A stretch of 64,000 nucleotides of DNA from Berberis thunbergii (lineage: Eukaryota; Streptophyta; Magnoliopsida; Ranunculales; Berberidaceae). Where the stretch lies: contig QNQO01010677.1 in NCBI GenBank assembly GCA_003290165.1, positions 90,683 to 154,682 on the forward strand, in the 5' to 3' direction. The notes under the pieces were generated by a model. It had not been told where the DNA came from, did not search any database, and worked only from the letters and a program-made list of their open reading frames with translations. This document shows, one piece after another, positions 35,582 through 47,273 of this stretch; positions within the stretch are counted from its first letter, which is position 1; each line of letters starts with the position of its first letter. Both the position numbers and the translations under genes were made by a program.

Positions 35582-36000
35582 CACCTAAAAACCTTTTACA
35601 TCAAACCAAGCAATACTTTCCAACAGACACCATCAATCAATGGACCAAACATTTACAGATATGGAATCCATTTCTCAACCCCAAAACGACAACCTCAAAC
35701 CCAAGCTGAAAAAGCTTAAGAAGCATGTCAATCAAGAACAATTGAGACTCTTACAATCGAATTGACAGCAAAGATTACCATCCTGATCCGGCAGATAGAT
35801 TACTTGATCCGTGAGATCCGTTCGCCTCCTCCAAATGATATCATTTCACATTAGTATGAGCATCGTCGTTGGGTTAAATAAGTGGTAGACTGGAATACAA
35901 GAATTAATGAGAGTTAAATATGAATAGCCCAAAACTAATGGAACCAAATGAAAATAACCCAAAACAAAAACAAATTGCTGATTCATGAAATTTCTGGAAC

Positions 36001-36052
<52 letters not shown>

Positions 36053-36641
36053 AAATATAGCTCTCGTTAATTTATACTTAATTGAGTTTTGTAATTATTT
36101 TGACTACCGATTGAGCCTAACCCTCAAACTAGAGTTGATTGTCCAAGTTTACATTAGTCAAATATGTTGACTTCTTAGGACCATATCAATTTATTTAAAA
36201 TCCACAAATAACTTTTTACTTAATTGGCATATGCAAAACACATGTTCAGTCTAACATCTAATAAAACTCTTCTAAGAACAAAAGATTCAAGGGCGGACCT
36301 ATAGATGGACAAGAAGGATCAGCCGCCCCTCTCAATTTAAAAAAAAAATTAGTATATACCTAGCATTTTGATTTTTTTAATATAAATATAAAAATACAAA
36401 AAAAAAAAACTCCCCCTTTGGTGTAGTCGTTGGTTTTTAAAACATTGATACTAATGACCCAAGTTTGATTTTCATGCAGAGTAATAATTTTAATTTTTTA
36501 AACATATATAGAGATTTATTTTAATCTCTCTAATTGTTCCGTCTCTGAATTTTATTTTTCATAAGATATTTTATGCAATTATATGCATACATGAAAAAGT
36601 AAAATGTAAAAAATAAAAATATAATAATAATAATTATAATT

Positions 36642-36672
<31 letters not shown>

Positions 36673-36869
36673 AGAAATATGTGTTTGTTCACAAGTAGTA
36701 TGAAACCCAAACATAAACAATGTTATAAAATTTTATGTAATTAAAATCGTGGGTTTACCACTGTCTAGTTTCGCCCTTGATAACTCCTATTATCGGTCAA
36801 CAATCTCTTACCATTTCACCTCTCCTTGACTAAAATCCTAACCGCCACTAAATGTTTGTTTCATAGATT
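35582..36869. other. Intergenic AT-rich DNA with microsatellites
   Basis: An (AT)n run covers about 36004-36050 and a TTA run about 36640-36667. No coding sequence is supported. Confidence 0.6.
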
Positions 36870-36932
36870 ACGAGAACTTACCCTCATCTTTTTCACACTC
36901 GTCAAACCAACCAAAACAAGTCTCTTCATTGC

Positions 36933-37107
36933 GCCAATGGTGTTATGGTTGAGTGGTTAGGGCTGTGTGGATTTATCCCCCACGTGCTAGGTTCGAGACT
37001 CGCCGGCGGCATAGTTACTTTCTTATGGTGTTGACCTGTAAGTCGCACCTTGTTGATAGGTTATGAGATCCTATAAAAACCCAACTCACTTTCCCAAAAA
37101 AAAAAAA
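36933..37107 (+). mobile_element. tRNA-derived SINE, copy 1
   Basis: Starts GCCAATGGTGTTATGG and has a Pol III A-box-like TGGTTGAGTGGTTAG and B-box-like GGTTCGAGACT. It ends in an A-run (37096-37109). The flanking repeat AAGTCTCTTCATTGC (36918-36932) against AAGTCCCTTCGCTGC (37108-37122) looks like the target duplication. The empty site in copy 2 of the segmental duplication has a single such sequence, confirming insertion. Confidence 0.85.
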
Positions 37108-37535
37108 AAGTCCCTTCGCTGCACAATTCACACCCACACCCACACACTCTCTATACCTATCTCTATGCAACCTAACCCCAACTAACCTTCTCTTATTTAA
37201 GACACAAAAGGAAAGGTGAGCTCTCATCCATTGATTTGATGGATTCAAAAGCTCAAAGCTCCAATCCCACAAATCTTTTCATTTCTCTATCTTTATTTCT
37301 CTCATTGAACTCCCGATTACGAGGACTTACACTCATCCTTTTCTCACTCATCAAACCAACCAAAGAAGTTTCTTCGCTCTACAAGGCACACCCACACACA
37401 CTTATTCAAGACAACTAACCTTCTCTTATTCAAGCCACAAAAGGTAAGGTGAGCTGTCATCTACAGATTTGATGGATTCAAAAGCTAAAAGCGACAACCC
37501 CACAAATAACTTCATTTCTCTATCAGAAATTCTAG

Positions 37536-37657
37536 GATGCCTGGCCCTATGCCTGGTAGGTGCCAGGCACCATTGATCTTGCCTGGAGATGAGTGTTATA
37601 CCTATCCCGATGCAATATCAACGGTGCCTAGCCCTACCAGGCACAGGGCCAGGCATC
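37536..37657. mobile_element. Small foldback element, 122 bp
   Basis: The arms GATGCCTGGCCCTATGCCTG and the complement of its right counterpart pair over about 35 bp, with a central unpaired stretch. It is present only in copy 2 of the segmental duplication, so it inserted afterwards. No coding content. Confidence 0.65.
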
Positions 37658-37700
37658 GTAGTAGTGCTCTTTCTCTATTATTACTTCTCTCATTGAACTC

Positions 37701-38329
37701 CCAAAACTCAACACAGAGCAATTGAGAAAGGAAATAGAAAAGATTAACCTTTGTACACTCACCAACTTTGATTGCAAATGACACGCTAGTATCAATGAAA
37801 ACGATGATAAAGCACACCCCTTTACCTTGTCACAGGGCCACACACCGTTTCTCCATCTACAAACTTGGCACGGCATAACAATTTGCCTTTTTTGTTTCTC
37901 CAATCTCAAACCTGACTTCCCTCTCCATACACGACTCCTTCGCACTCTCCCAACAATATTTTCATTGAGATCTCCCATCCTCCCTTCCTCCAAACCCTTC
38001 CTCAGTTTGAAGTTGGTGGAGTTACAGGTTCTGGGTTGGTTTGATGGTTGTAAAGAAGTTGAAGGCAAGCTGTTAGTTGTCCTCGTAATCTATAAAGTAA
38101 TCTTCTGTTGTTACAAGTTGTCGAACTAGGTTGATGTTTATTGATTGGCATGATAGTTTGTATACAAATCAACTCCATAATTATCCCCTCGTTACTAGAG
38201 AAGTTAGAGATTTACATGATTCAAAAGTAGAGGTAGATTTCTATACAACTAAATTATGATAGGTACATAGATGGGGAAAAAAATGTTGGGTCGTTGAGAT
38301 AGGATGAAAGTTGCTGAGTGAGCATACTT
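37701..38329. other. Intergenic, no recognised gene
   Basis: Overlapping frames at 37634-38068 (minus) and 37827-38129 (plus) cover the same DNA. Neither resembles a protein I know. Confidence 0.4.
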
Positions 38330-38382
38330 TGGTGACGTATTACTCCCCCTCAAGTTGGAGTGTGGGGATCAATAACACCCAA

Positions 38383-38553
38383 TTTTTTTTTTTGGAAGGC
38401 AAGTTGGGTTTTTAAGGATCCCATGACCTATCAACTGGGTGACCTATAGGTCAATACCCATTAGAAAGTAATCATGCCGCAGGTGGGATTCGAAGCTAGG
38501 ACGTGGGGGACAAACCCACACAGTCATAACCACTAGGCCATAACACCATTGGC
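38383..38553 (-). mobile_element. tRNA-derived SINE, copy 2
   Basis: Reverse complement of the 36933 SINE: it begins (minus) GCCAATGGTGTTATGG, has the GGATTCGAA-type B box and ends in an A-run (38383-38392 as T's). Flanks AATAACACCCAA (38371-38382) and AATAACAACACCCAA (38554-38568) form the target duplication with a 3-base indel. It inserted next to the polypurine tract of copia copy A. Confidence 0.85.
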
Positions 38554-38619
38554 AATAACAACACCCAACTTGCTTTGTAGATAAAGAAACTACTCATGCC
38601 AAAGGGGTTTTGTGAAGTT

Positions 38620-38940
38620 GTTTACTCGTTGTTGATGTTTGCGAATGAACTTTGTTTGAATTACACTAGCTTGCATTTTTCGCGCACAAAATGACAATCA
38701 ATTTCTATATGTTTAGTGTGTTATTGGAAAACATGATGTTCTGCGATGTCAAGGCAGCTTGGTTATCGCAATATAGGTCCATCAGTTTGTTATGGGAGAT
38801 ACCCAAATCTTGGAGAAGGAACTTGAGTCAAACGAGTCACAAGTTGCAGCAGCCATAGCTATGTATTCTGCCTCAGAGGAGGAGCGTGACACAGTAGTTA
38901 GTTTCATGGTGCGCCAAGAAATGTGGCTATTACCAAGAAA
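38620..38940 (-). pseudogene. Copia copy A RNase H region
   Basis: The minus strand reads AEYRAMA, then [34 protein letters not shown] and HTKHIEIDCHFVREK. This is the typical end of copia pol. Stops and frameshifts are present. Confidence 0.75.
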
Positions 38941-39680
38941 GGTGCAATAGCCAGTGATATAGCAATGAGTATACTTTTCTCAGAACAAGACTTTTCATAA
39001 CGTAAAATGCGATTAGCAGCTTCCATATGGGTTTGACGTGGTGCCTGCATAAATTGGCTTAGAATGTTAACCAAATAAGTATTCTCCGGCCATGTTATGG
39101 TAACATAAAGGAGTCGGCCAACTAAACGTCTATAAGAACCAATATTAGTGAGAGGTTTGCCGAGGTCAGAATTCAACTTTAAGTGTTGTTCCATGGGAAA
39201 GGCAACGGGCTTAGCCCCAATAATTCCTACATCTTTGAGAATATCGAGAATATATTTCCTTTTAGAAAGAAATATCCCATGTTTAGAGCCCGCCACTTCA
39301 ATTCCCATAGAATATTTCAACTTGCCAAGTTTCTTTAGATGGAAACGAGCATGAATAAAGACTAAACCGCATCAATAGTGGCATATGATTTCCAATTATG
39401 ATTATATCGTCCATATAGACAAGAACAAATAGTGATCTTTGAATCGGATTGCAATGTAAACAACGAATAATCAACATAAGATTGTCGAAAACCTATTTGC
39501 AATAAGGAATTGGAAATTTTCAAGAACCAACTCCGAGAAGCTTGTTTCAAACCTTAAAAGGATTTATGAAGACAATAAACAAGTTTTTCGTCATGCTTCG
39601 TCTTTCATGGAAATCCGGGTGGTAATTCCATATATACGTCCTCAACCAAGTACCCACTTGTAATATCTCTATTGCGTTTG
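38904..39680 (-). pseudogene. Copia copy A reverse transcriptase
   Basis: From right to left on the minus strand: DVYMELPPGF (about 39635), then [28 protein letters not shown], and the catalytic YMDD box at 39406-39417. After a frameshift come MKYSMGIEVA, ILDILKDVGIIGAKPVAFPM, GSYRRLVGRLLYVT and TYLVNILSQFMQAPR. These are standard copia RT landmarks. The catalytic box survives but lies in a shifted frame, so the enzyme cannot be made. Confidence 0.82.
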
Positions 39681-39684
39681 ACGA

Positions 39685-39988
39685 CACCATTCAACGCGGG
39701 TTTCCATGAGATGGGAAATTAAAACGATTAGCCCCACACGAGGTTTGTGAGTTTGAATAAGTGATTGTCTAATAATGAGCAAGGAATATCCGCCTTTTTG
39801 ATAAACAGGATCTATTGAACTCATAATTCATTAGATGCTTTTTATGAATGTCAACTAAGTATCGTAAGTAAACGGATCCCGGTTGTTCAATCATTTGATA
39901 ACCAGAGTCATTCTTTGAGAAATGATCACTATGAGTCAGGCTCTATAGAATAATGATCGAGTGACCTTGCTTCTTCGGTCTGAATATT
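39685..39988 (-). pseudogene. ycf2: Plastid ycf2 fragment inside copia copy A (NUPT)
   Basis: The minus frame reads [20 protein letters not shown], then [20 protein letters not shown] and RRIFLAHY, then QTSCGANRFNFPSHG after an early stop. From memory this is an internal piece of the plastid gene ycf2. Its left edge joins copia RT near 39685. Its right edge returns to copia at TTTGGTAAATGATGCCTG, which matches copy B at 54011. It replaces the C-terminal integrase and linker part of pol, as filler DNA captured at a break would. Confidence 0.85.
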
Positions 39989-40009
39989 TGGTAAATGATG
40001 CCTGATGTG

Positions 40010-40890
40010 TCAAAAAAACTCTATAATGGTAGGCTTAGTGCCAGTATCAGTGCACATTCGTTTGACACATTGAGAGATCTGTGTTTGCACCATGGCACAA
40101 AATGTTTTCATAAAGTATGAAGTTTTAGATTTAGATTGTATCAAATAAACCCACGTGTAGCTGAAGTCGTCAACTATTATTAGAAAATACCGTGCACCAT
40201 GTATTCCCCCAAGTGTCACAATGTATTAAATAAAAATATTGGAAGATCTGGTATTGCTTATTGGAAAAGGATGTCTAGTTTGTTTAGAAAAGGGCAAACA
40301 ATATAAAGGAAGACATTTACTACCTATATTATGAAATAATTCATTAATTCGTTGGTTGGAAGGATGGCCTAGTCTTTGGTGCCATAAATCCCAAGTGAGA
40401 GAAGATTGGTTGCAGCAAATTAGCATATTTTGAAAGTCTTTGTAAAGGTAAAGTCCATCTCGTTCCTCACCTATCCGAATCATTTTCTTTGTTACAGCAA
40501 AAAATGGTAGCATAATTGTTTTCCAGTCAATTTGCTAATGGAAATCAAATTTAAGTTGAGGGATGGAACACAAAGCACATTATTGAGTTTAAGTACAAGT
40601 GAAAGTTGGATACTTCCCACATTTGAAACCTGAGTGGTAGAACCATTTGGCAACCTAACAAAGTGATTTTTTTAAGTGGTAATTTGGATGACAAAAGCGA
40701 GGACATACAAACCATGTGGTCTGAAGCCCCTATATCAATTATCCAAGAACTAGGAAAAGAAAAGTAGCACAAGAGTTATACCTACAGGGCTAGACATACT
40801 GACAAGAGAGTTTTGTTGTTGTTGGACATTAAGGAGAGATGTCAATTGGTTGTATTGCTTCATTGTGAGGCGTGGGGTAAATGTATTGTC
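40010..40890 (-). pseudogene. Copia copy A protease, GAG-pre-integrase and integrase start
   Basis: The minus strand encodes LTSLLNVQQQQNSL; protease with SSWIIDIGASDHMVC at about 40755-40705; GAG-pre-integrase LTWDLWHQRLGHPSNQRINE with a degraded CxxC segment (YCLPFSKQTRHPF); and integrase FLIIVDDFSYTWVYLI with the first catalytic Asp. The protease triplet is Asp-Ile-Gly instead of Asp-Thr-Gly, as in copy B. Frames are broken. Confidence 0.8.
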
Positions 40891-40895
40891 AAACT

Positions 40896-42383
40896 TGATC
40901 ATAGAACCTTTATCGATCTCAAATCTTATCGCAAGTTCACGATTATTCTTTGAGTTAGATAACAGCAAGTACGAATCGAATCCCACAAAAAGAGCTATAA
41001 AATTCGGAAAACTAATCTTTAAATCTCTTTTAAAACTTAACCTAATTAGAAAAAAAAGTGATTGGTGAAGTGCTTGAAATAAAAATGCAAAGTAAAACCT
41101 ATATGTGAGAATTAGGGCTTTGAGTTTACCATCACGAGTAGATGGCACCATAAGACCACTCTTAGATTAATCTTTTCCAAATTCATTAATACATCCTAAG
41201 GTAGACTCTCATCTAACCTTAGGATGAAAAATATGGCACTATGAGCAGATTGGTTTCAAGCTTAAATTATATTAGTAACCTAAGAATCAAATGTGAATTT
41301 AAAAGCATACAAAAAAATCATAAATGAAACACCAAATATCTAGCATATCACAATGAAACTTAGACAATAATATGTAAATATTGTAAGGAGCTTGTTAGAC
41401 ATTGCAAGTAAATAAACTTATCTAATCTTGAGCTTAAGAAGTAGAAGAGGAAAGCATGAATTGAATTCATATGATGAAACTCAAAACACCTAATTTACCT
41501 CATAGATTCATGAGACAACCAAGCTACAAGACCAATCTAACTACGCATGTTTTACTAATACATGAAAATGGAAATAACTAATCTAAAATAGCCTTTTTGG
41601 AGCTCATCCCATAGGCTCACTCACACTCTAAGGTAAGATGTTAGTCAAACATGGTAAGCTCTAGGCCAAACTTCACTTATTTCTTTCTAAACTATAACTA
41701 CTTCCAACTATTTTGCTTTCCAAAGTGTTTCAAATTGTTCTCCTAAGTGTGCTCATATGTGCGGTATTTATAGGTGAAGAAGAGTGAGATTTGTGTATAG
41801 AGATAATAGGGTGGAAGGTGGAGTGTTGGAGTGAAATAAGGAAGAATGTTTGAATGAAATAAGGTGGAATGTAAAAGTGATGGGGTAAAAATAAAGAAGA
41901 GTGTAAAAGTGAAATAAGGTGAAGTGTAAAAGTGATGGAGTAAAATAAGAAAGAGTGCAAAAGTGAAATAAGGTACAGTGTAAAAGTGATGGAGTAAAAA
42001 TATTTGAGAAATGATAGTGGAGTTTAACGTAACACTTTTGGAGTTTGTAGAGATTATTTTGCCTATGATAATGTTGGCCTTGTAGATGTCCAAATCTTCA
42101 TGTTGATTTCCTCGAGATCCATATATAGTGGTGGTTTGTGGGCTTGATTTCATGAGTCTTGGCCTTGAAAATCTTTGGTATTTGACAATGCATTTGTGAA
42201 CTTTCAATGAGCTTTCTAGTTATTGAACTTAGTCTTATTGCGCCACTTTGTGTATGATTTGAGATTAGTACTTGAATTTATACAAAATACACAAAGTACA
42301 CGTAGTGAGATATTTTTATTAGATAATTGGACTTAGCAATTATATATTTAGGGGCATAAAATGTCTCATTTATATGCTTATCA
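40896..42383 (-). repeat. 3' LTR of an X-like retrotransposon, minus orientation
   Basis: On the minus strand it starts TGATAAGCATATAAATGAGAC after a GGTTTGGGGGATT polypurine tract (42384-42398). It ends CTATGATCA at 40896. Its terminal region (TGTGGGATTCGATTCGTACTTG) parallels X's TGTGGGATCGACCTGTACTTTC at about 2027-2048. Between 41760 and 42005 it contains a GTAAAAGTGATGGAGTAAAA.. AAATAAGGT repeat of about 60 bp in several copies. It appears inserted in the gag region of copia copy A. Confidence 0.7.
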
Positions 42384-45300
42384 AATCCCCCAAACCTATA
42401 TTTTGTTAGTCCACGAGCAAAATAAAAGAAAATATAGATTAAAACCTAACTCCCTTTCATAGGAATCATGATTACAATTAGTATATGCAACAAGCCTTTA
42501 AACCTCAATGTTTTCCTTAGTGGACGAGTTATAATCTCATGAGGGTTTCCAGAAATGATATCCACAAACATTAGTGATACTCAGAATTCAAGACTTTGCA
42601 CAAGACTTATGCAATCCTTTCATTATTTTGCCTTAGAGAGTTCCTACCCAATTGCTCTAGGAATAAAAGACAATCGTCTTACCCAAGGAATGAGATTTCG
42701 TGAAATCTTGTGCAAATTCATTTTTTTAAAATTACGAAAAGAAAAAATTACACTTTTTTAGGGTTTTTTCGAAAACTTTTGACGTTTTTTTTTTTAGTAA
42801 GTTCGTGTTTTTTTTTTTGTAAAATACAAAAACAAGTACCAGAAAATTACATTTTTTTCGTGGGTTTTTTTGAAAAAAAAAATTGGGATTTTTTCATAAA
42901 TTTAAGTTTTTTACCTTTTCTTCTAATTATTTATTGGTTTTGGAAGCCAACTCTATATTTTCTAATTATCATCTCTTCTACTTATATATTGATTTTTTGA
43001 AACCACCCCATGATTTTCTAATTATATATTGATTTCATGTTTGTTTAATTTATTGGTATTTAGGGTTCACTCAATGTGTTTAATAGATTTATTTATTTGC
43101 ATCTTATTTTTTTCACTTCCACTTATTTCATATACCTTTGAAATTCATTATATATATGTATCCTCAAAAAATTTATATTTTTTCTTTACACATTGAAATA
43201 TTTTTTTAAAACAGGAGACCAAAATTAACTCAAAAAATGAAATCATAATCCTTGGTCTTACCTATCTACCTAGGATTAAGTCGATAATAAACATTAGTAA
43301 GCATTTCACATAAGCCTAAAATTGTTATTCAAGTTGACACCAAGAGTGTGCTTACTAGCATATTTGTTACTGATTTCAGTTTAGAATGGACCTATCTCAA
43401 GATTACTTACAAACACAATTGTTTTGACTTCAAATCTCACAAAATAATATAATCGCTTGGAATGAATCACTCAAAGATTTGATTAATTTTTCTCAATGTA
43501 ATTTGAATAAGATGATAAGGATTTGAGATACTTCACGTACTAAGCAAAAGATAGAAAATCAAGAGTTGAGAAGATATGATCTTAATAAATAATATCATCC
43601 ATTGAGAATGTTTGACTTCATTCACCACAAATTTTCTTAATTTAGCCTCTACATTACGACCATACCTTTGTAAGGATCAACGGTAAACAATAAATGATAA
43701 GGATAAACAAAACTTTTGAGAAAGTAAAAGATCTTTTGAGATAAGTGTAAGATGACTTCAAAGCTTGACTCAACTCCTTCGTTTGTGAGTGTCCAATTTT
43801 CTTATTGATTGTAAAGAAGTAATACTTCTCCTCTCTTTTTTTTTGCAACTATATAAAATGGCATTGGATCTTGAGGCACTTTGTAAGTTATTTTGATACT
43901 ATGTAGTGTAATATTCCATGAAGAAACTTTTCTTTCTTTGATAACTTATCCCTAACCTTTATCAAAAGCAAAAGACACGGTAGACATGATTGGGTAATTT
44001 GTGGGTTGAATTGGTGGTTAGTGGGCTAAACAATAAAAGGCTGACATAACAAACTTCAAACTCGTTTCAAGGGTGAACAATAAATAGGGTGGGCTACAAG
44101 GCTCAAACTAGATAAGAAAAACTTATATTCATTTCCCTAAATTAATCTGGATTTTATGCCTTGGGTAAACTTCATAAAAATACTGTGGTAAAATGACTCA
44201 ACTTTGATTTTGTTATCAACATTTGACAAAAACATGAAAATATAGAGATCGCGCAACAAGGACGAACTAAAAAAATTGGAATTTAATATTTAACCCTCGA
44301 AAAGAAGAAAGGCTAGAAAAATCAAAAGGTCAAGTCTCCACTAGTATTCTATAAGGTCTCGAAAGAATCAGTTCACTTGTCAATTTTAACAAGAACACAT
44401 AGCTAGGACACAACTCTATATACATATTATCACGAAATTTCTAGCCAATGTGTACTACACACTATTGTTTGTAATTAACTAACTATTAGACTTCTAGGCT
44501 TAGGTCCTACGATTTCATTCCTATGCCTTAAGGTTTATGGAATTTAATCTCATCGTAGATAAATACTTGGACTACAAATAAAAATTTTCTTTTTGAAATA
44601 AATAAAAATTGTTTTAGAATATCGTTCAAATGAGACACCTCGATTTGTAAAGTCACCCCTCAAACCTAAACCAAACATTGTCCTCAATATTCTCACCTAT
44701 GACTCCATGACAAAAAAGATAGACAATAATAAATAGAAATGGAAAGACTTTACCATTAAATTGTAGGAGTGCTCAAATGACTTTATCAAGATCAAAAAAT
44801 AAGACACGAAATTGCTCTGATCAAAGTAAAGTAACTTTCCAAAAGATTCAAACAAAAAAATGAATTTTTAAATTTATTTTTTTAAAATTCAGTTGACCTA
44901 CTATGTACACTAAAATCTTAGTCTAATACTGAATCATATAATAACAACCTAAACATTTGTGGGTCATGCCAAAAGAATGAAATTCTAAATTTAGCTTAGA
45001 AAATGTTTTCTCAAAAGAATGATACAAGTTCAACTTGCACCAGGAGCAAAATCAATTTGTTGTTTTAGCTAGGAAAGGTTGTGGGTTAGACATGGATAGG
45101 TCGTTGACCTCTTTAAGTTCATCACAATTTATTTCAAATTTTCCAAAACAATCCTCCAAGATTTTTCGGGAACTTCCTAAAACTAAGGAGAATGTTAACA
45201 AATTTCTTAGATTCTACCTTTGTATCGAACATGGATGTTCCAACAATGTTCAAAATATCACAAGAATCACATGAAAATTCAATTGGATAATAACTTATGT

Positions 45301-46140
45301 CAACATATTGTGTGTACATGGGACTTATATCAATTAGCACATAGTTAGGTATAGAATCACTATGACTAATTTCATTTTGAACACAACACTCATAATTCAC
45401 TCTCAATCTTTCTCATCACATTGTCTCACATGTTTTATCCACCCATCTTATTCTACCTGAAAAGTTTGAGGGGTTGATATAGGTATATCAATGTGGCACA
45501 ATTCATCAAATCTCTCACTCTCCTCTAATAGACCTTCTTCACATTCCTCCTTAACATTCATCAATGCATCATTTTGACACCTTAACTCCCAATTTCAGCC
45601 AAAAGTTGGTCAGTGGCCCGCTGACGTTATTTTTTTTCTCGTATGGACTGACTTAAGGATTGCATATATTGATCTAGGCTCTCTTGGAATGAAGATGATG
45701 TTGACTGCATATTTTGCATGACATGGCATGAATTGGTCTCTACCACAGACATAGTATAACTACTAAGATAAGGCTTATTACTATGCAAATATTGGGGACC
45801 AAAGGATGATGTGGGCCTAAAGGTTCATAACTCCAATCGGGTTGGTGTTGGTTCCAAGATGATTGGTTTCCATATCCATTTTGTGAAAAATGATGATCAT
45901 AAACAAAACTTGATTCTAAGGTTTGACATTGGTTTACTAAGGCAAAATAAATTTCCTCGACATTTACGTGAACTTCCCAAAAGCATCCATAACTATATGG
46001 CTCCTAACACAAAAGAAACTCCTTGACACTAAACTTGAATCAAACTTGATTGAAATTTTTTTTTTTAGAATAACTAAAATCTAGTGCAACCTTAGATGAT
46101 ATGACCTAAATTAAATTCAATATGTGAATGCACCTAAAGG
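42384..46140 (-). mobile_element. Internal remnant of the X-like element
   Basis: The part next to the LTR aligns with 1-274 (TTTGTGG.TA.CATTTCTGGAAACC, AAAG.CTTGTTGCA). Farther right it is AT-rich and mostly noncoding. A second tract, ACAATGTTTGGTTTAGGTTTGAGGGG on the minus strand, lies near 44665-44690. No RT or integrase is seen. No 5' LTR is found before copia copy B resumes near 46141-46200, so the element is truncated. Confidence 0.6.
45450..46010 (-). pseudogene. Gag remnant of the X-like element
   Basis: The minus strand encodes a Gln/Asn/Pro/Trp-rich stretch, YGNQSSWNQHQPDWSYEP, then LGPQYL-like words, SVVETNSCHVMQNMQ, SSFQESLDQYMQSLSQSI and ATDQLLAEIG. Many plant Athila/Tat gag proteins have a similar WN.P.WSY segment followed by a helical tail. 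Stops are frequent. Assignment is by style of sequence and is moderate. Confidence 0.5.
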
Positions 46141-46199
46141 GAGACACTAATCATGACATACTAACAAAAACTCTATAATGGTAATAAAAACTATATATG

Positions 46200-46331
46200 T
46201 GGTTGGAATTTATCACGAGTGATAAAATGAGCAAAACATTGGCAACCAAAAACTTGAAAATGGCCATAATTAGGTTTGGTTTGCAAAAACATCTCATGAG
46301 GAGTTTTTTATTCAAAAATAGGTGTGGTTAT
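46200..46331 (-). mobile_element. Copia copy B, pol segment left of CACTA-2
   Basis: The minus strand reads KTPHEMFLQTKPNYGHFQVF, the copia integrase C-terminal region. It is the continuation of the segment at 53869-54878; CACTA-2 lies between them. Confidence 0.7.
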
Positions 46332-46630
46332 CACTACACCAAAAGGCCTTTTTAGCTACCCGTAGATGGCCACGGTTCTAAGCCGTTGCTTTATTTGCCA
46401 CGGCCAATAACCGTGGATATCGTGGTCAACGGCCAAAAATCGTGGGTATAAGCGTGTTTTGAACTACCAACGGCTTAAAACCGTTGCTATAATCACTACC
46501 CCATGGCCACGGTTTAAAACCGTGGGTTCATTTGCCACGGCCAAAAATCGTGGCTATAATGGCCAACGGGCTAAAACCGTGGGTATAAGCATGTTTTGAA
46601 TTGCCAACGGCTTAAAACCGTGGCTAAACA
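46332..46630. repeat. CACTA-2 left subterminal repeats
   Basis: About ten direct and inverted copies of a GCCACGGTTTTAAACCGTGGCTA-like unit. The right end has a matching array at 53570-53868. The motif is shared with CACTA-3 (55950-56350), implying the same DNA-binding transposase protein. Confidence 0.82.
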
Positions 46631-46679
46631 CGAGTGTTTTGCATGTGCGCCTATGTGGAGAGAGGAGTTTCACGCTTTA

Positions 46680-47152
46680 AATTTTGCAAAAAAAATTGGG
46701 GAAAAAGAGCAAGCTCAAAGAGTTCTCCTCACTCGAATCCTCTTCACCTCCTCTCCAATTCTTCTCCGCCTTCTCCAAAGCCCTAATTCCTCTCTTCGAT
46801 TTCCAGCGACGAACTTCTTTCACCGATCGGATCGTTAGCTTTGTTGCTACATTCGCTGCTTGTTGTTGTGTTGACCCAAGTCGTTACGATGATTCAGATT
46901 CTGATGCCTCCTTCTTTGATAACTTCATGCGCTTCCTTCTCGTCGCTTCAGCTTCCGACAGCAAGACTTGTTGGTTTCGAGAAGGAAGAAGAGGATATGC
47001 AGCAAGAATTGACAGTGAAGATAGCTAGGGTTTTGGACGAAAGCCGAGTCTCCAACGCCATACACAATCGCAGACTCAAGGAGCTCTCCTCACTTGAATC
47101 CTCTTCACCTCCTCTCCAATTCTTCTCTCGCATCCTCCACACCTACGGCTAA
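46680..47152 (+). pseudogene. Condensin subunit CAP-G fragments, shuffled, in CACTA-2
   Basis: Two pieces resemble the N-terminal region of plant condensin subunit 3 (CAP-G). The piece at 46710-46975 encodes SSLESSSPPLQFFSAFSKAL, then IPLFDFQRR and SFFDNFMRFLLVASASDSKT. The piece at 46998-47150 encodes MQQELTVKIARVLDESRVSN, AIHNRRLKELSSLESSSPPL and QFFS. In the parent protein the second piece would precede the first, so they are out of order, with a ~57-bp overlap present twice (about 46710-46766 and 47075-47131). Parent assignment is from memory. Confidence 0.7.
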
Positions 47153-47273
47153 TCTATTCAGGTTCCTTCATTCATTGATTCATTCATTCAACTTCTCTAC
47201 TCTTCTGTTTCTTGGTACAAGTTGTGGTTAGATCTTTGTAGAACTCATTTGATTGATTTGTGTTTGTTTGCAG

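Larger units (their letters stand above)
36870..37700 (+). repeat. Tandem segmental duplication
   Basis: Copy 1 (36870-37310) and copy 2 (37315-37700) share ATTACGAG.ACTTAC.CTCATC..TTTCTCACTC, CAAACCAACCAAA, AACTAACCTTCTCTTATT.AAG and GATGGATTCAAAAGCT. Both contain a potential short start MDSKA(Q/K)S.NPTN, perhaps the 5' end of an unrecognised duplicated gene. Copy 1 carries a SINE and copy 2 a foldback element; each gives an empty-site control for the other. Confidence 0.72.
38330..40895 (-). mobile_element. Ty1/copia retrotransposon copy A (broken)
   Basis: Minus-strand order from right to left: end of gag (MKQYNQLTSLLNVQQQQ, 40860-40800), protease with IIDIGASDHMV, GAG-pre-integrase (DLWHQRLGHPS), integrase start, RT and RNase H. 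It ends with a CAACTTGAGGGGGAG tract near 38350. It lacks most of integrase, is cut by a ycf2 insertion, carries a SINE and is full of frameshifts. Protease, then integrase, then RT is the defining copia order. Its right side ends abruptly at an X-like LTR. Confidence 0.85.

Noticed and set aside
36004..36170. Frame with repeated Ile-Tyr
   Set aside because: It is a translation of an (AT)n microsatellite.
37536..37657. MIR160-like precursor (TGCCTGGC present in a hairpin)
   Set aside because: Only the first eight bases agree with miR160; the remainder differs, and the hairpin fits a small foldback insertion present in one of two duplicated segments.
37634..38129. 144-codon minus frame and 100-codon plus frame
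   Set aside because: They overlap in antisense, neither resembles a known family, and the left part runs through the segmental duplication and foldback element.
42710..43000. 96-codon plus frame rich in Phe and Lys
   Set aside because: It comes from T- and A-runs in the noncoding part of the X-like element.
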